A stretch of DNA of 64,000 nucleotides. Source: Erysipelotrichaceae bacterium. Its GTDB lineage: Bacteria; Bacillota_I; Bacilli_A; Erysipelotrichales; Erysipelotrichaceae. The notes under the pieces were generated by a model, which saw only the letters and a list, made by a program, of their open reading frames with translations, made no database searches and was not told the origin of the DNA. A program made the translations under genes and the position numbers. Shown here one piece after another: positions 24,291-33,749 of the stretch (positions are counted from its first letter, which is position 1; each line of letters starts with the position of its first letter). The stretch spans positions 62,001 to 126,000 of the forward strand of contig JAFULN010000026.1 in NCBI GenBank assembly GCA_017473335.1, written 5' to 3'.

Positions 24291-25903
24291 AATTCTGGAT
24301 CTATGTAAATGGTTTTATATGTGGTTATTGAGACAAAACCGGGTTTCATGCCAGGGACTTTCTTAAGGTTTTTTACTGGACACCAGTCAACTGGAACGGA
24401 GCTTGACAAACGTCCTTTTGAATAATAGGCAGCAATATGTGCACCCAGGCGTATCATTTCTTCAGTTGGATTTGAGTTTTTAATGACAACATGTGCTCCG
24501 TGATAATCTTTGGCGTGCATCCAAATATAATCTTTTTTTGCGAGTTTGAATGTTAAATAATCATTTTGCAGATTGTTTTTTCCAAAGAGTATTTGTGTTT
24601 GTTCATCAAATTGAATCACATTAATAGAAGGGGTATTGTCCTTCTTTTTCTTTCTGATTTTTTTAACGGTTTCTTTTAAATAACCTTGCTGAACAAGTTC
24701 GTCTCTAATTTCTGCTGCATCTTTGAAATCTGCGATTTCAAGCTGCTGATCCAATGCTTCAAAGTATTCTATTTCTTTTTTGCACAAATCAATTTGTTCT
24801 TCCAGATAAATCTGTCCTTTTTTTCCTTTTGTATACTTTTGAAAGCACTTTTTTGCATTTTGCCTTCCATCTAGTTTTGGATCTAGAGGAATTTTAATTG
24901 TACTTTCTCCATCAAAACGTTCTAGTTCTATCGATGTTTCTCCTTTTTTAACCATCCAGGCATATGCGTGAAGATAATCTCCATATTCCTGCCACTTTTG
25001 ACAGTCTAACGCTTCACGATAAGAGTCTTCCAGTTTAGGGAGTTTTGTCTTATGATGCTTCAGCTGAGCTCGTACTAGTTTAAATAAATCTCCAGTAATT
25101 TGACGGATACGATCTTTTTCTTCTTTGTGATAATACAGAACATCCATACCTTCCATAAATGGATAGTGTTCAAATGTATCTGAACAATGTGTTAAAGGAA
25201 TAACATGATATTGTATTTCTCCTTTATCTTCACAAAGGTAAAACTCTTTTGAGTTTTCGATTTGTTTCATAATATCTTCAAAAGGTTCATTCTTGGATAA
25301 GCGATGCATCACTTCTTTGGACAAAAGAGGACTGAATCCATGAAGCTGAGATGTTAATGATGCATTCAAGTCAAGTGTGCAGTTATCAAATGGATTTTGT
25401 TTGCCTTCCTGAGCTTTTGGTTTTTTAAATAAAGCACCTGGCTGAATCGTACGCTGATTGTTTTGGAAAGGTGGAATACGTTTAAGGGCATCCAGGATTT
25501 TTCCGTGTTCATCAACTAAAATAACATTGGCATATTTTCCCATCAGTTCAACATAGAGGTGGCGCTCAACTTTATCTCCAATTTCATTGCGTATCATAAT
25601 TGTGATATCCAGCCATCTGTCTAAACCGCCTTGCTCAATGGAAACCATCATGCCATTTTCAAGATGTTTTCTTAACAGCATCACAAATGGACTAGGAGAT
25701 TCTGGGGTAGGATAGGTACGTTTGGTATAAGAGATACGATTGTATTGAGAGTGTGCAGAAATCAAAAGGATTACTTTTTCTTTGCCTCTACAATGAAAAA
25801 GCAGTTCGGTATTTGATATCTGATAAATCTTATTGATTCGTAATGGAAGGGGTTCTTTGAGCTCTTTGACAAGCTGTGCAAGAATAATTCCATCTAGTGC
25901 CAT
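24266..25903 (-). CDS. rqcH: NFACT-family ribosome quality control protein RqcH (Rqc2 homologue)
   Basis: It binds stalled 50S subunits carrying peptidyl-tRNA and adds C-terminal alanine tails in the family members studied. The 545-residue protein starts at MALDGIILAQLVKEL (25903); the open frame reaches 25942 but AGAAAGAAG fits the inner ATG. It shows the NFACT-N domain, a middle coiled coil (about 290-400) and the NFACT-R domain with WMHAKDYHGAHVVIK and DWCPVKNLKKVPGMKPG. Older annotations call this family fibronectin-binding protein. Confidence 0.92.
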   Translation of the reverse strand: MALDGIILAQLVKELKEPLPLRINKIYQISNTELLFHCRGKEKVILLISAHSQYNRISYTKRTYPTPESPSPFVMLLRKHLENGMMVSIEQGGLDRWLDITIMIRNEIGDKVERHLYVELMGKYANVILVDEHGKILDALKRIPPFQNNQRTIQPGALFKKPKAQEGKQNPFDNCTLDLNASLTSQLHGFSPLLSKEVMHRLSKNEPFEDIMKQIENSKEFYLCEDKGEIQYHVIPLTHCSDTFEHYPFMEGMDVLYYHKEEKDRIRQITGDLFKLVRAQLKHHKTKLPKLEDSYREALDCQKWQEYGDYLHAYAWMVKKGETSIELERFDGESTIKIPLDPKLDGRQNAKKCFQKYTKGKKGQIYLEEQIDLCKKEIEYFEALDQQLEIADFKDAAEIRDELVQQGYLKETVKKIRKKKKDNTPSINVIQFDEQTQILFGKNNLQNDYLTFKLAKKDYIWMHAKDYHGAHVVIKNSNPTEEMIRLGAHIAAYYSKGRLSSSVPVDWCPVKNLKKVPGMKPGFVSITTYKTIYIDPEFKEIEAYL

Positions 25904-25941
25904 ATCATCACTTCTTTCTAAATCATGATGATTATACCACA

Positions 25942-25955
25942 ACTGAATTCAGTTC
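25942..25955. promoter_or_regulatory. Palindrome AACTGAATTCAGTT in the rqcH promoter
   Basis: The 14-bp perfect palindrome lies 5 bases upstream of a minus-strand extended -10 (TGGTATAAT, -10 at 25932-25937), where a spacer is expected. It is a candidate operator for rqcH. Confidence 0.4.
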
Positions 25956-25979
25956 ACACCTAAAACAGTTATGTTTGAT

Positions 25980-26009
25980 TGACAAGAGGTATATGCCTTT
26001 AGTAAAATT
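25980..26009 (+). promoter_or_regulatory. Promoter of kduI
   Basis: TTGACA (25980-25985), an 18-base spacer and TAAAAT (26004-26009) match sigma-A promoters. A GGAGG site at 26023-26027 precedes the kduI ATG. Confidence 0.65.
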
Positions 26010-26032
26010 AAAGAAATCTATAGGAGGATATT

Positions 26033-26875
26033 ATGGATATTCGTTATTCGTGCAATCAGCGCGATTTTAAACGCTATACTACTCAGGAAATTCGTGATGA
26101 ATTTTTGATTACCGATCTGTACAGACCAGATGAGGTTGTATCAGTCTATTCGCATGTTGACCGTATGGTTACTTTTGGATGCATGCCTGTTTTTGAAACT
26201 GTATCCATTGATAAGGGTCTTGATGTATGGGCTAATTTTGGCAATCATTATGTATTGGAACGTCGTGAACTTGGTATTTTTAATTTAGGCGGATCAGGTA
26301 AAATTACTGTTGATGGCAAAGAATATAATCTGGGATATAAAGATTGTCTGTATGTAACACAAGGTTCAAAAGAAGTGCTGTTTGCTTCTGATGATGTACA
26401 ACATCCTGCAAAGTATTATATGGTTTCTGCACCTGCGCATTGTACTTATGAAACTAAACTGATTACTATTGAAGAAGCTGCAAAGCGTACTTTAGGTGCT
26501 GTTGAAACTTGCAATAAGCGTGTTATCAATCAGTTTATTCATCCAGCAGTATTAAAGACATGTCAGCTGACAATGGGAATGACGGCTTTGGAAACTGGCA
26601 GCAACTGGAATACAATGCCATGTCATACACATGAAAGAAGAATGGAAATCTATACTTACTTTGAAATTCCTGAAAATCAAGTTGTATTCCATATGATGGG
26701 TGAAGCAGAAGAAACTCGTCATATTGTGATGAAGAACTTTGATGCAGTGATCAGTCCTTCTTGGAGTATTCATTCTGGTGTTGGTACATCAAATTATACG
26801 TTTATTTGGGCAATGGGTGGAGAAAATCAGGAATTTGATGATATGGACAACATTGCATCTGTTGATTTGAAATAA
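26033..26875 (+). CDS. kduI: 5-dehydro-4-deoxy-D-glucuronate isomerase
   Basis: KduI converts 5-keto-4-deoxyuronate, released from unsaturated uronides of pectin or glycosaminoglycans, to 2,5-diketo-3-deoxygluconate. The 280-residue length is that of the family. The double-cupin protein has the zinc-binding HTHERRMEIYTYFE motif (about 198) and the DRMVTFGCMPV opening segment. No kduD, lyase or uronide transporter is beside it, so the rest of the pathway must lie elsewhere. It is followed 20 bases later by gmk. Confidence 0.93.
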   Translation: MDIRYSCNQRDFKRYTTQEIRDEFLITDLYRPDEVVSVYSHVDRMVTFGCMPVFETVSIDKGLDVWANFGNHYVLERRELGIFNLGGSGKITVDGKEYNLGYKDCLYVTQGSKEVLFASDDVQHPAKYYMVSAPAHCTYETKLITIEEAAKRTLGAVETCNKRVINQFIHPAVLKTCQLTMGMTALETGSNWNTMPCHTHERRMEIYTYFEIPENQVVFHMMGEAEETRHIVMKNFDAVISPSWSIHSGVGTSNYTFIWAMGGENQEFDDMDNIASVDLK

Positions 26876-26895
26876 ATTTTAGTGAGGGGTAGAAG

Positions 26896-27465
26896 ATGAA
26901 ACGTGGAAAATTAATTGTGATCAGTGGGCCTAGTGGAGTTGGAAAAGGTACGATTGTTAAGGAATTTATTAATGATCCTGAATTAAAATTATCTTATTCT
27001 GTGTCTATGACAACTCGTTCAATGCGACCTGGTGAAGTGGATGGAGTCAATTATGATTATGTATCCAAAGAAGAATTTAAACAGGCGATTGAAAATGATG
27101 AACTTCTTGAATATGCGGAATTTGTTGGAAACTTCTATGGAACACCGCTGAAGAATGTAAATCGTCTTTTGGATGAAGGCAGAAATGTTCTTTTGGAAAT
27201 TGAAGTTCAGGGTTGTATGCAGGTTCAGAAAAAAGTGCCTGATGCATTAAGCATTTTTATTACACCTCCAAGTATGGAAGAGCTTGAACGTCGTATTCGT
27301 GGACGTGCTACTGAACCTGAAGAAATCGTTCAGCAGCGTTTAAGCAAAGCACAGAAAGAGATGGAGCTTGTTGGGAAGTATAAGTATGCCATCTGCAATG
27401 ATGATGTTGCACTGGCTGCAGAACTTGTAAAAACAATTATTCGTTATTACTCAAACAAAGAATAA
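26896..27465 (+). CDS. gmk: Guanylate kinase
   Basis: It phosphorylates GMP to GDP. The 189-residue protein has the P-loop GPSGVGKGT (about 10-18), SYSVSMTTRSMRPGE for GMP binding and the IFITPPSMEELERRIRGR lid. rpoZ, often next to gmk, is not present; a terminator follows at once. Confidence 0.96.
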   Translation: MKRGKLIVISGPSGVGKGTIVKEFINDPELKLSYSVSMTTRSMRPGEVDGVNYDYVSKEEFKQAIENDELLEYAEFVGNFYGTPLKNVNRLLDEGRNVLLEIEVQGCMQVQKKVPDALSIFITPPSMEELERRIRGRATEPEEIVQQRLSKAQKEMELVGKYKYAICNDDVALAAELVKTIIRYYSNKE

Positions 27466-27489
27466 CTGGAGCAATCCAGTTTTCTTTTT
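27465..27489 (+). terminator. Terminator of gmk
   Basis: ACTGGA (27465-27470) and TCCAGT (27475-27480) form the stem, followed by TTTCTTTTT. Confidence 0.75.
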
Positions 27490-27496
27490 AAAACAC

Positions 27497-27522
27497 AAAA
27501 AAAGTCCCATTGGGACTTTTTA
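27497..27522 (-). terminator. Terminator of rpsD (symmetric, works both ways)
   Basis: AAAAGTCCC and GGGACTTTT pair around ATT. Flanking A and T runs allow termination of rpsD on the minus strand and of read-through from gmk. Confidence 0.8.
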
Positions 27523-27531
27523 AGTTCGAAC

Positions 27532-28134
27532 TTATCTGTTGTAGAATTCGACGATCAGCTGTTCGTTGATTTCAGCGTTCAGTTCATTACGTTCAGGAAG
27601 GCGTACGAATGTACCTTTCTTGTTGTCTTTGTCAACTGTAACGAATGCCTTAGGGCTCAGGTTAGCTTCCAATGCTTCATTGATGCTAGCCATGTTTCTT
27701 GACTTTTCCTTAATGCTGATTTCGCATCCTGGAGTCATGATTGCTGATGGGATATCAACTTTCTTACCGTTAACCAGTACATGACCATGGTTAACCAGCT
27801 GTCTAGCACCGCGGCGAGTTCTTGCGAAGCCCATACGGTAAACCAGATTATCCAGACGGCTTTCCAGAGTGAACAGCAGGTTGTGACCTACTACACCAGC
27901 CATCTTAGATGCTTTTGCATAAGTGTTTGCGAACTGACGTTCATTCAGTCCATACATGTTTCTTACGCGCTGTTTTTCGCGCAGCTGAGTACCATAGTTG
28001 CTCAGTTTGATTCTCTTAGTTGGTCCATGCTGACCAGGGGCGTAAGTGCGCTTCTGAAGCTCTTCACCTGTTTCCAGAATAGAGAAGCTCAGACGGCGGG
28101 AAACCTTCCAAACAGGTCCTGTGTATCTTGCCAT
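27532..28134 (-). CDS. rpsD: 30S ribosomal protein S4
   Basis: S4 is a primary 16S rRNA-binding protein. The 200-residue sequence starts [15 protein letters not shown], contains the S4 RNA-binding domain (about 92-150, [21 protein letters not shown]) and ends LIVEFYNR. There is no zinc-binding Cys set, so it is the Cys-free form. It is a single-gene unit with a consensus promoter and a 180-base leader, as expected for an S4 gene that regulates itself. Confidence 0.97.
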   Translation of the reverse strand: MARYTGPVWKVSRRLSFSILETGEELQKRTYAPGQHGPTKRIKLSNYGTQLREKQRVRNMYGLNERQFANTYAKASKMAGVVGHNLLFTLESRLDNLVYRMGFARTRRGARQLVNHGHVLVNGKKVDIPSAIMTPGCEISIKEKSRNMASINEALEANLSPKAFVTVDKDNKKGTFVRLPERNELNAEINEQLIVEFYNR

Positions 28135-28312
28135 AAAACGTTTTTCCTCCTATATTGTTTTATTGCCATAAAACAATAACAGGTACAAATCATGCCGCAG
28201 GGTGTTGAAACTAGTGCTTTTTCGCCAATCAGCAGCAGGTTACTTAAGCCTCAGATTTCTCTGATTTCAACGCGTTCTGCAGCAACTTTGTAAGCTGCTA
28301 TGTTTAACGCTA
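28135..28312 (-). promoter_or_regulatory. rpsD leader RNA, probable S4 autoregulatory element
   Basis: The untranslated leader is about 175 bases. On the minus strand it has a GCAGC/GCTGC hairpin near its 5' end (28279-28298) and, just before the AGGAGG site, a perfect hairpin ATTGTTTT/AAAACAAT (about 28155-28178). Bacilli regulate rpsD through an S4-binding leader, and this leader is likely to do the same, though I could not match the fold in detail. Confidence 0.5.
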
Positions 28313-28316
28313 GGAT

Positions 28317-28345
28317 ATTATACAAAAATGACTGATGATTGTCAA
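28317..28345 (-). promoter_or_regulatory. Consensus promoter of rpsD
   Basis: On the minus strand TTGACA (28340-28345), 17 bases and TATAAT (28317-28322) match the sigma-A consensus at all 12 positions. Confidence 0.9.
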
Positions 28346-28456
28346 AGGTTTCTGTCTATATTTTATGAAAAATTTTCAGATAAAACTAAAAAAACAGTGA
28401 AGAAAAACAGACAGTTCTGTGATACAATAAGAAAGTATTAGTAAGGGTGGTTTTTA

Positions 28457-30211
28457 ATGGATAATGAAACTTTAATGAATACTGAAACTATGCAAGAGAT
28501 TCTCACAATGCCTGAAGTATGGATTGGTGTATCAGCTTTTGTAATATTGTTTATTTTGATTTTAGTGATGCGAAGTTCTAATCTTAAAAAGGCTAAGAAG
28601 CATCTTCAGGAGCTAGAAGTTCGCTACAATTCCCTGAAGAGTGTACCATTGTCATTTAAATTAAATAAGTCTGTTGCGATTGCGCGTTTGAATGAAGAAA
28701 CAATGAATTCTGTAACTCACTGTAAAGATGACTTTGATTTGTGTCAGTCGAATCTGAAACAAATTGCAGCTATGCTTGCTGATGTTGAAGATTCAGTGTC
28801 TATGAAAAAGATGAAAGGTGTTAAGGATGACTTGACAGACCTTGATAATTTGTGTGATTTGGCTGAATCGCAGATTAAAAAGCTGGAAGAATTCCTGGAT
28901 AAGATTCTTGAAAAAGAAAGTGCTCAACGTGCAGAAGTAACTCGCATGAAAGAAGAATTCAGACGAGTAAAACAGCTTTTAAATGACAAGAATGGTCAGC
29001 TTTCTTATTGCTGGGATATGATTGAATTTAAAGTGACTGAATGTGAAAAACAGTTTACTTTATTTGAAGAGTGGATGTATGCATCAGAATTTGAAAAAGC
29101 TGGTGCTGTTCTTGAAATTATTCATGATAAAGTTGATGAACTTTCTATGATTGCTAATGAATTCCCTTTGTTACTGCAAGAAGCTCGAGGTTTTATTCCT
29201 AATTTAGTGGATGAAGTGATTCATCGCTATACTGCTGAAACAAATCGTGGTGTTTATCTGCAGCATCTTGAAATCAGAAGAAATACTGATTTGATTACTT
29301 CGTCGCTCCAAGAAGATCTTGGCTTGATTCGTGCTGGTCAGATTGAAAATACTCAGTCACATCTAGAAGATTATAAGATTCGTTTGAATCAGCTTCTTCA
29401 GCAGATTGATCGTGAATCGATGAGTTTTGATGAAGTAGCTAAAAATCAGGATCGTGCTGTGTCCCTGATTGAAGATTCCAAGCAGCTTCAGGAATATGTT
29501 TTGAGTATGCATGATGTTGCGAAAGAACGTTTTGGTCTTGCTGATATGACTGAAATGATTCAAGAAAAAGATAAGAAAGTTGATGAAATCAGCCGCTTGT
29601 GTGCTCGTGTTCTTCAGATGGTAAAGAGTTCTAATGTGCCTTCAAGTACTGTATTGATTTCATTAAAGGAACTTGTTCAAAATGCTGAAATTGTAAATGG
29701 TGAATATCGTGCTTTGAAAGATAAGCTGGATACTGCTCGTGCTGATGAAGAACGTGCGAAAAAACAGCTTTTGAAGCTTCAGCTGATTATGAATGAAATG
29801 GAAGTTAAAATTAAAAAGAATAAACTTCCAAGCATTTCAGGGAAATATCAAGATGATTTACAAAAAGCATATCATTATGTGACGAATGTTGAACATCAGC
29901 TGGATATGACTCCGCTGGATATTTCAAATCTGAATGCTACTTTGGCAGAAGCTATTGACTATATCTATAAGCTTTACAACAATGTGAACAATATTGTTGG
30001 TATGGCAATCATGGTAGAAAATACGATTGTGTTTGGTAATAAATATCGTTCTACATATCCTGATATTGATTCTGAATTGACTCGTGCGGAACTGTGTTTC
30101 CGTAATGGTGAATATACACAGGCTTTAACGATTGCGATTAGCACAATTGAAAAAATCTTCCCTGATACTTATGAAAAACTGATTAAGGAGAATGCGAAGA
30201 GTGCAGCATAA
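28457..30211 (+). CDS. ezrA: Septation ring formation regulator EzrA
   Basis: EzrA is a membrane-anchored spectrin-like protein that restrains FtsZ ring assembly and links division to wall synthesis. This 584-residue protein has a short extracellular N terminus, one membrane helix (about 22-40) and then long coiled-coil repeats to the end, with the family-typical closing segment YTQALTIAISTIEKIFP. The order ezrA-iscS-thiI is that of Bacilli. It overlaps the start of the next gene. Confidence 0.88.
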   Translation: MDNETLMNTETMQEILTMPEVWIGVSAFVILFILILVMRSSNLKKAKKHLQELEVRYNSLKSVPLSFKLNKSVAIARLNEETMNSVTHCKDDFDLCQSNLKQIAAMLADVEDSVSMKKMKGVKDDLTDLDNLCDLAESQIKKLEEFLDKILEKESAQRAEVTRMKEEFRRVKQLLNDKNGQLSYCWDMIEFKVTECEKQFTLFEEWMYASEFEKAGAVLEIIHDKVDELSMIANEFPLLLQEARGFIPNLVDEVIHRYTAETNRGVYLQHLEIRRNTDLITSSLQEDLGLIRAGQIENTQSHLEDYKIRLNQLLQQIDRESMSFDEVAKNQDRAVSLIEDSKQLQEYVLSMHDVAKERFGLADMTEMIQEKDKKVDEISRLCARVLQMVKSSNVPSSTVLISLKELVQNAEIVNGEYRALKDKLDTARADEERAKKQLLKLQLIMNEMEVKIKKNKLPSISGKYQDDLQKAYHYVTNVEHQLDMTPLDISNLNATLAEAIDYIYKLYNNVNNIVGMAIMVENTIVFGNKYRSTYPDIDSELTRAELCFRNGEYTQALTIAISTIEKIFPDTYEKLIKENAKSAA

Positions 30212-31343
30212 TCGAGTTTATCTGGATTATGCCAGTACGACTCCTGTACATCCTGAAATTCTAAAGGCCTATAAAGGCCTTTTAGATGTATGGTTTGTAA
30301 ATAGTGAGTCTTTGTATCAGGAAGGTGCTCAGCTTCATCAGCTGATGGAAAAAAGCCGTGCACAGACGGCGTCTTTACTCAATGTGCGTCCTAATGAAAT
30401 TATCTTTACAAGTGGTGCATCTGAGGCAAGCTCAATGGCGATCAAGGGCGTTGCTTTTCGACATCTTGAAAAAAAAGGGCATTTGATTACAACACAGGTT
30501 GAGCATTCAAGTGTAACAAACTGTTTTAAGCAGCTGGAAGAATTAGGATTTGAAGTGACATGGCTTTCTGTTGATAAAAGAGGATGTATATCAATGGATG
30601 AACTAAAAAAATCTGTTCGTCATGATACACTTCTTGTATCGATTATGATGGTCAATAACGAAGTTGGTGCAATCAATCCAATCAATGAAATTAAAGCATA
30701 TCTAAAGAATCATTCTCATGCATTGCTTCATGTAGACTGTGTTCAGGCACTGGGGAAAATACCTGTTGATTTGAAAGATATTGATATGGCTAGCTTTTCA
30801 GCGCATAAGATTCATGGACTGAAAGGATCAGGTGTTCTTTTCTGTCGTCAGCATATTGACTTAATGCCGCTTGTTTGCGGTGGTCAGCAGGAATTTGGAA
30901 GACGTGGCGGTACTGAAAATGCACTTGTAAATCTAATGTTTGCGAAGACTTTAAGACTTGCGCTTGAAGGTCAAAAGAATGGCTATGAACATGCAAAAAT
31001 GCTGAATGAGTATTGTATTGAACAACTGTCTAAAATGCCTGAGATTGAACTGAATTCAAGCTCAGAGGGGCTGCCTCATATTTTAAATTTCTCTTGTTCA
31101 ACCATGCTTTCTGAAGTTTTAATGAATGCTTTGAATACACGTGGATTTTGTGTCAGTGCACAAAGTACATGTCATTCTAAATCGAAAGCTCCGTCTTTTG
31201 TTTTGAAGGCAATGGGATACTCTGATCAGCGTGCTTTATCTAGCATTCGTTTAAGTTTTTCTTATGAAACTACATTAAAGGATGTTGAGTCCTTTATACA
31301 TACTTTGAAGGAGTGTACACAAAAATATGGAACTCGTTTATGA
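30201..31343 (+). CDS. Cysteine desulfurase, IscS/NifS family (partner of ThiI)
   Basis: It takes sulfur from cysteine for tRNA thiolation and probably thiazole synthesis. PLP binding is shown by FSAHKIHGLKG (Lys near 200), and the active-site Cys lies in AQSTCHSK (near 323). I start at GTG 30201 because AAGGAG (30185-30190) is correctly spaced for it and almost touches the ATG at 30192. It overlaps ezrA by 11 bases and thiI by 17. The coupled thiI and, further on, mnmA are the expected sulfur acceptors. Confidence 0.9.
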   Translation: MQHNRVYLDYASTTPVHPEILKAYKGLLDVWFVNSESLYQEGAQLHQLMEKSRAQTASLLNVRPNEIIFTSGASEASSMAIKGVAFRHLEKKGHLITTQVEHSSVTNCFKQLEELGFEVTWLSVDKRGCISMDELKKSVRHDTLLVSIMMVNNEVGAINPINEIKAYLKNHSHALLHVDCVQALGKIPVDLKDIDMASFSAHKIHGLKGSGVLFCRQHIDLMPLVCGGQQEFGRRGGTENALVNLMFAKTLRLALEGQKNGYEHAKMLNEYCIEQLSKMPEIELNSSSEGLPHILNFSCSTMLSEVLMNALNTRGFCVSAQSTCHSKSKAPSFVLKAMGYSDQRALSSIRLSFSYETTLKDVESFIHTLKECTQKYGTRL

Positions 31344-32517
31344 TCACATTTTAGTCAGATATGGTGAATTATCGACAAAAGGTAAAAACAGAAAAGACTT
31401 TATTCGTCGTTTGACATCCAATATAAAACTGGCTTTATCTGGTTTTGATCAGTTGACTTATGAACAGACATTTGATCGAATCTATATTCATCTTCATGGA
31501 ACTCCATTTGATGAAGTATCACCGATTTTAAAGGAAGTATTTGGTATTAGCAGTTTTTCTCCAACTTTAAAAGTTGAAAGTGATTTAAATACTATCAAGG
31601 AAGCTGCATTAATGGTAGCAAATTCTACAAATGGTCATACATTTAAAATGGAAACACGTCGTCATGACAAGAAATTCCCACATCGTTCTGATGAAATCAA
31701 TCGTGCTTGTGCTGGAAAGATCCTTGCCAATACAGAATGGAAAGTAGATGTTCATCATCCTGATTTGCATCTTCGTGTTGAAGTTCGTGAAAAAGCGACT
31801 TACATTATGCCGCTGGTTGTACAGGGGGCTGGTGGATATCCAACTGGTATTGGAGGCAAGGCAATGCTTCTTTTGTCAGGTGGAATTGATTCTCCAGTTG
31901 CAGGATATTTGACAATGAAACGCGGTATTGAAATTGAAGCAGTTCATTTTTCAAGTCCGCCATATACTTCAGATTTAGCAAAAGGGAAAGTCCTTGATCT
32001 GGCATCACAGATTTCAGTTTATCAGGGGCAAATTAAGGTACATGTTGTTCCTTTTACAGATTTACAGCTTGCTATTTACAAAAACTGCAATGAAAGCTAT
32101 GCTATTACAATTATGCGACGTATGATGGTACGTATTGCTGATCGCTTGGCTCAGCGCAGAAACTGCATGGCATTAGTAACTGGTGAAAGTGTGGGTCAGG
32201 TTGCATCACAGACATTGAATTCAATGCAGACAATCAATGATGTAACCACAATGCCAATTCTTCGTCCGGTTGTTACTTATGATAAATTGGAAATTATTGA
32301 TGTTGCGAAAAAGATAAACACTTATGAGACATCAATTCTTCCTTATGAAGACTGCTGTACGATTTTTACGCCAAAAAATCCTGTAACTAAGCCTACTATT
32401 AAACGTGCAGTTGAGATGGAAAGTCATTTTGATTTTGAACCTCTGATTGAAGAATGTCTAAATAACATAGAAACTGTTATCATGACAGTCAAAAAACAAG
32501 AAGAAGACCTGTTTTAA
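31327..32517 (+). CDS. thiI: tRNA 4-thiouridine synthase ThiI
   Basis: ThiI adds sulfur to U8 of tRNA. The 396-residue protein has an N-terminal ferredoxin-like domain, THUMP (about 60-165), and a PP-loop ATPase domain with LLSGGIDSPVAGY (about 182). It lacks the C-terminal rhodanese domain of E. coli ThiI, as in Bacillus, so sulfur must come directly from the adjacent desulfurase. PYEDCCTIFTPKNP near the end carries the conserved Cys region. Confidence 0.95.
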   Translation: MELVYDHILVRYGELSTKGKNRKDFIRRLTSNIKLALSGFDQLTYEQTFDRIYIHLHGTPFDEVSPILKEVFGISSFSPTLKVESDLNTIKEAALMVANSTNGHTFKMETRRHDKKFPHRSDEINRACAGKILANTEWKVDVHHPDLHLRVEVREKATYIMPLVVQGAGGYPTGIGGKAMLLLSGGIDSPVAGYLTMKRGIEIEAVHFSSPPYTSDLAKGKVLDLASQISVYQGQIKVHVVPFTDLQLAIYKNCNESYAITIMRRMMVRIADRLAQRRNCMALVTGESVGQVASQTLNSMQTINDVTTMPILRPVVTYDKLEIIDVAKKINTYETSILPYEDCCTIFTPKNPVTKPTIKRAVEMESHFDFEPLIEECLNNIETVIMTVKKQEEDLF

Positions 32518-32530
32518 TCAGGTCTTTTTT
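32503..32530 (+). terminator. Terminator of ezrA-iscS-thiI
   Basis: AAGACCTG and CAGGTCTT pair around TTTTAAT, which includes the thiI stop codon, and are followed by TTTT. Confidence 0.85.
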
Positions 32531-32556
32531 GTCCATATTATTACTGAGGTGAAAAT

Positions 32557-32727
32557 ATGGACAAGAAACGTGCCTTAATGGATGAGATATCACAAAAGAT
32601 TGCGGATACTGAATTAGCCTTTGAATACGAACTTGGTGTTGAATATCAAAAACAGCTTATAAAGCATAGAGAAAACCTTTTGAAACGTTTAGAAAAGAAA
32701 AAAGAAGGGGACAGCTCACAAAAGTGA
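32557..32727 (+). CDS. Small coiled-coil protein (56 residues)
   Basis: The reading frame starts MDKKRALMDEISQKI with a GAGGTGAAA site 5-10 bases upstream and ends at TGA 32725. It is highly charged and wholly helical in appearance, with a heptad-like pattern and a basic KRLEKKK tail, and no signal peptide. I do not recognise it. Its last eight codons form the left arm of the hairpin that terminates the convergent trpS gene. It may be cotranscribed by read-through from thiI. Confidence 0.6.
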   Translation: MDKKRALMDEISQKIADTELAFEYELGVEYQKQLIKHRENLLKRLEKKKEGDSSQK

Positions 32728-32741
32728 GCTGTCTCCTTCTT
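32702..32741 (-). terminator. 18-bp stem terminator of trpS, inside the end of the convergent small gene
   Basis: Bases 32702-32719 pair with 32724-32741 around AAAA with a single G-T pair. On the minus strand a T-rich run follows. Both the small gene's stop and the trpS stop (32740-32742) lie at or in the hairpin. Confidence 0.85.
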
Positions 32742-33732
32742 AACGTTTACGAATTTCAATTCCAATTTTTCTTTGAATTTTACTTAGTTTTCTAGATGCG
32801 ATTCTGCGAGCTTTGTTTGCTCCATCTTCTAGTACTGCTTCAATCTGTCCTGAAGCAATAACGTCTTTGTATGCTGCTTGTATTTTAGACAGTTCTTGGC
32901 ATACAACATCTGCCACTGCTTTTTTAAATTCACCATATCCCGAGTTTTCAAACTGTTTCACCAGATCATCAATGCTTACACCGCTTAAACTAGAGTGAAT
33001 CTGAAGCAAATTTGAGATACCTGGCTGATTAACTGGGTCAAACTGAACTTTTGCAAGAGAATCAGTAACTGCAGACATAATCTTTTTACGAGCTACATTT
33101 AAATCATCTAGCAGATAGATACATCCTTTATCACCATGATCTGATTTAGACATTTTCTTTGTTGGATCAGATAAAGACATGATACGAGCTCCTACCTTTG
33201 GGACCAGCGGTTCTGGAACTTTGAAAGTATCACCGTATTTATGATTGAAACGGATAGCAGTGTCACGACAAAGTTCTACATGTTGTTTCTGGTCTTCACC
33301 CACTGGGACATAATCAGCATCATACATAAGAATATCTGCACTCATTAATGTTGGATAAGTATAAAGACCTGCAGTTAAATTGGTTTCACCTTTAGCTTGT
33401 TTATCCTTAAACTGTGTCATGCGATTCAATTCACCCATATAAGTGTTGCATGACATGATAAATCCTAACTGTGCATGTTCAAGAACATCCGTTTGTAAGA
33501 AGACTGTAGCTTTATTAGGGTCTAGACCACATGCTAAATATAATGCAACGGCATCCTTTAGGTTTTTCTTTAATTCCTGAGGGTCCTGATATACAGTAAT
33601 ACAGTGAAGATTTGCGATGAATGCAATCATTTCATACTCATCCTGATAGGCCACAAAGTTTTTTAATGCACCAATGTAATTGCCAAGTGTCAGCTGACCA
33701 GTTGGCTTAATTCCGCTTAACATTCTTTTCAT
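32740..33732 (-). CDS. trpS: Tryptophan-tRNA ligase
   Basis: This class I synthetase charges tRNA-Trp. The start is at MKRMLSGIKPTGQLTLGNYIG (33732), after AAGGAGG; the open frame extends upstream into the T-box leader but is not coding there. The 330-residue length fits. GNYIGALKN carries the HIGH-like motif and KMSKSDHGD the KMSKS motif. A tRNA-sensing leader controls it. Confidence 0.96.
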   Translation of the reverse strand: MKRMLSGIKPTGQLTLGNYIGALKNFVAYQDEYEMIAFIANLHCITVYQDPQELKKNLKDAVALYLACGLDPNKATVFLQTDVLEHAQLGFIMSCNTYMGELNRMTQFKDKQAKGETNLTAGLYTYPTLMSADILMYDADYVPVGEDQKQHVELCRDTAIRFNHKYGDTFKVPEPLVPKVGARIMSLSDPTKKMSKSDHGDKGCIYLLDDLNVARKKIMSAVTDSLAKVQFDPVNQPGISNLLQIHSSLSGVSIDDLVKQFENSGYGEFKKAVADVVCQELSKIQAAYKDVIASGQIEAVLEDGANKARRIASRKLSKIQRKIGIEIRKR

Positions 33733-33749
33733 TTTTATATCCTCCTTGC

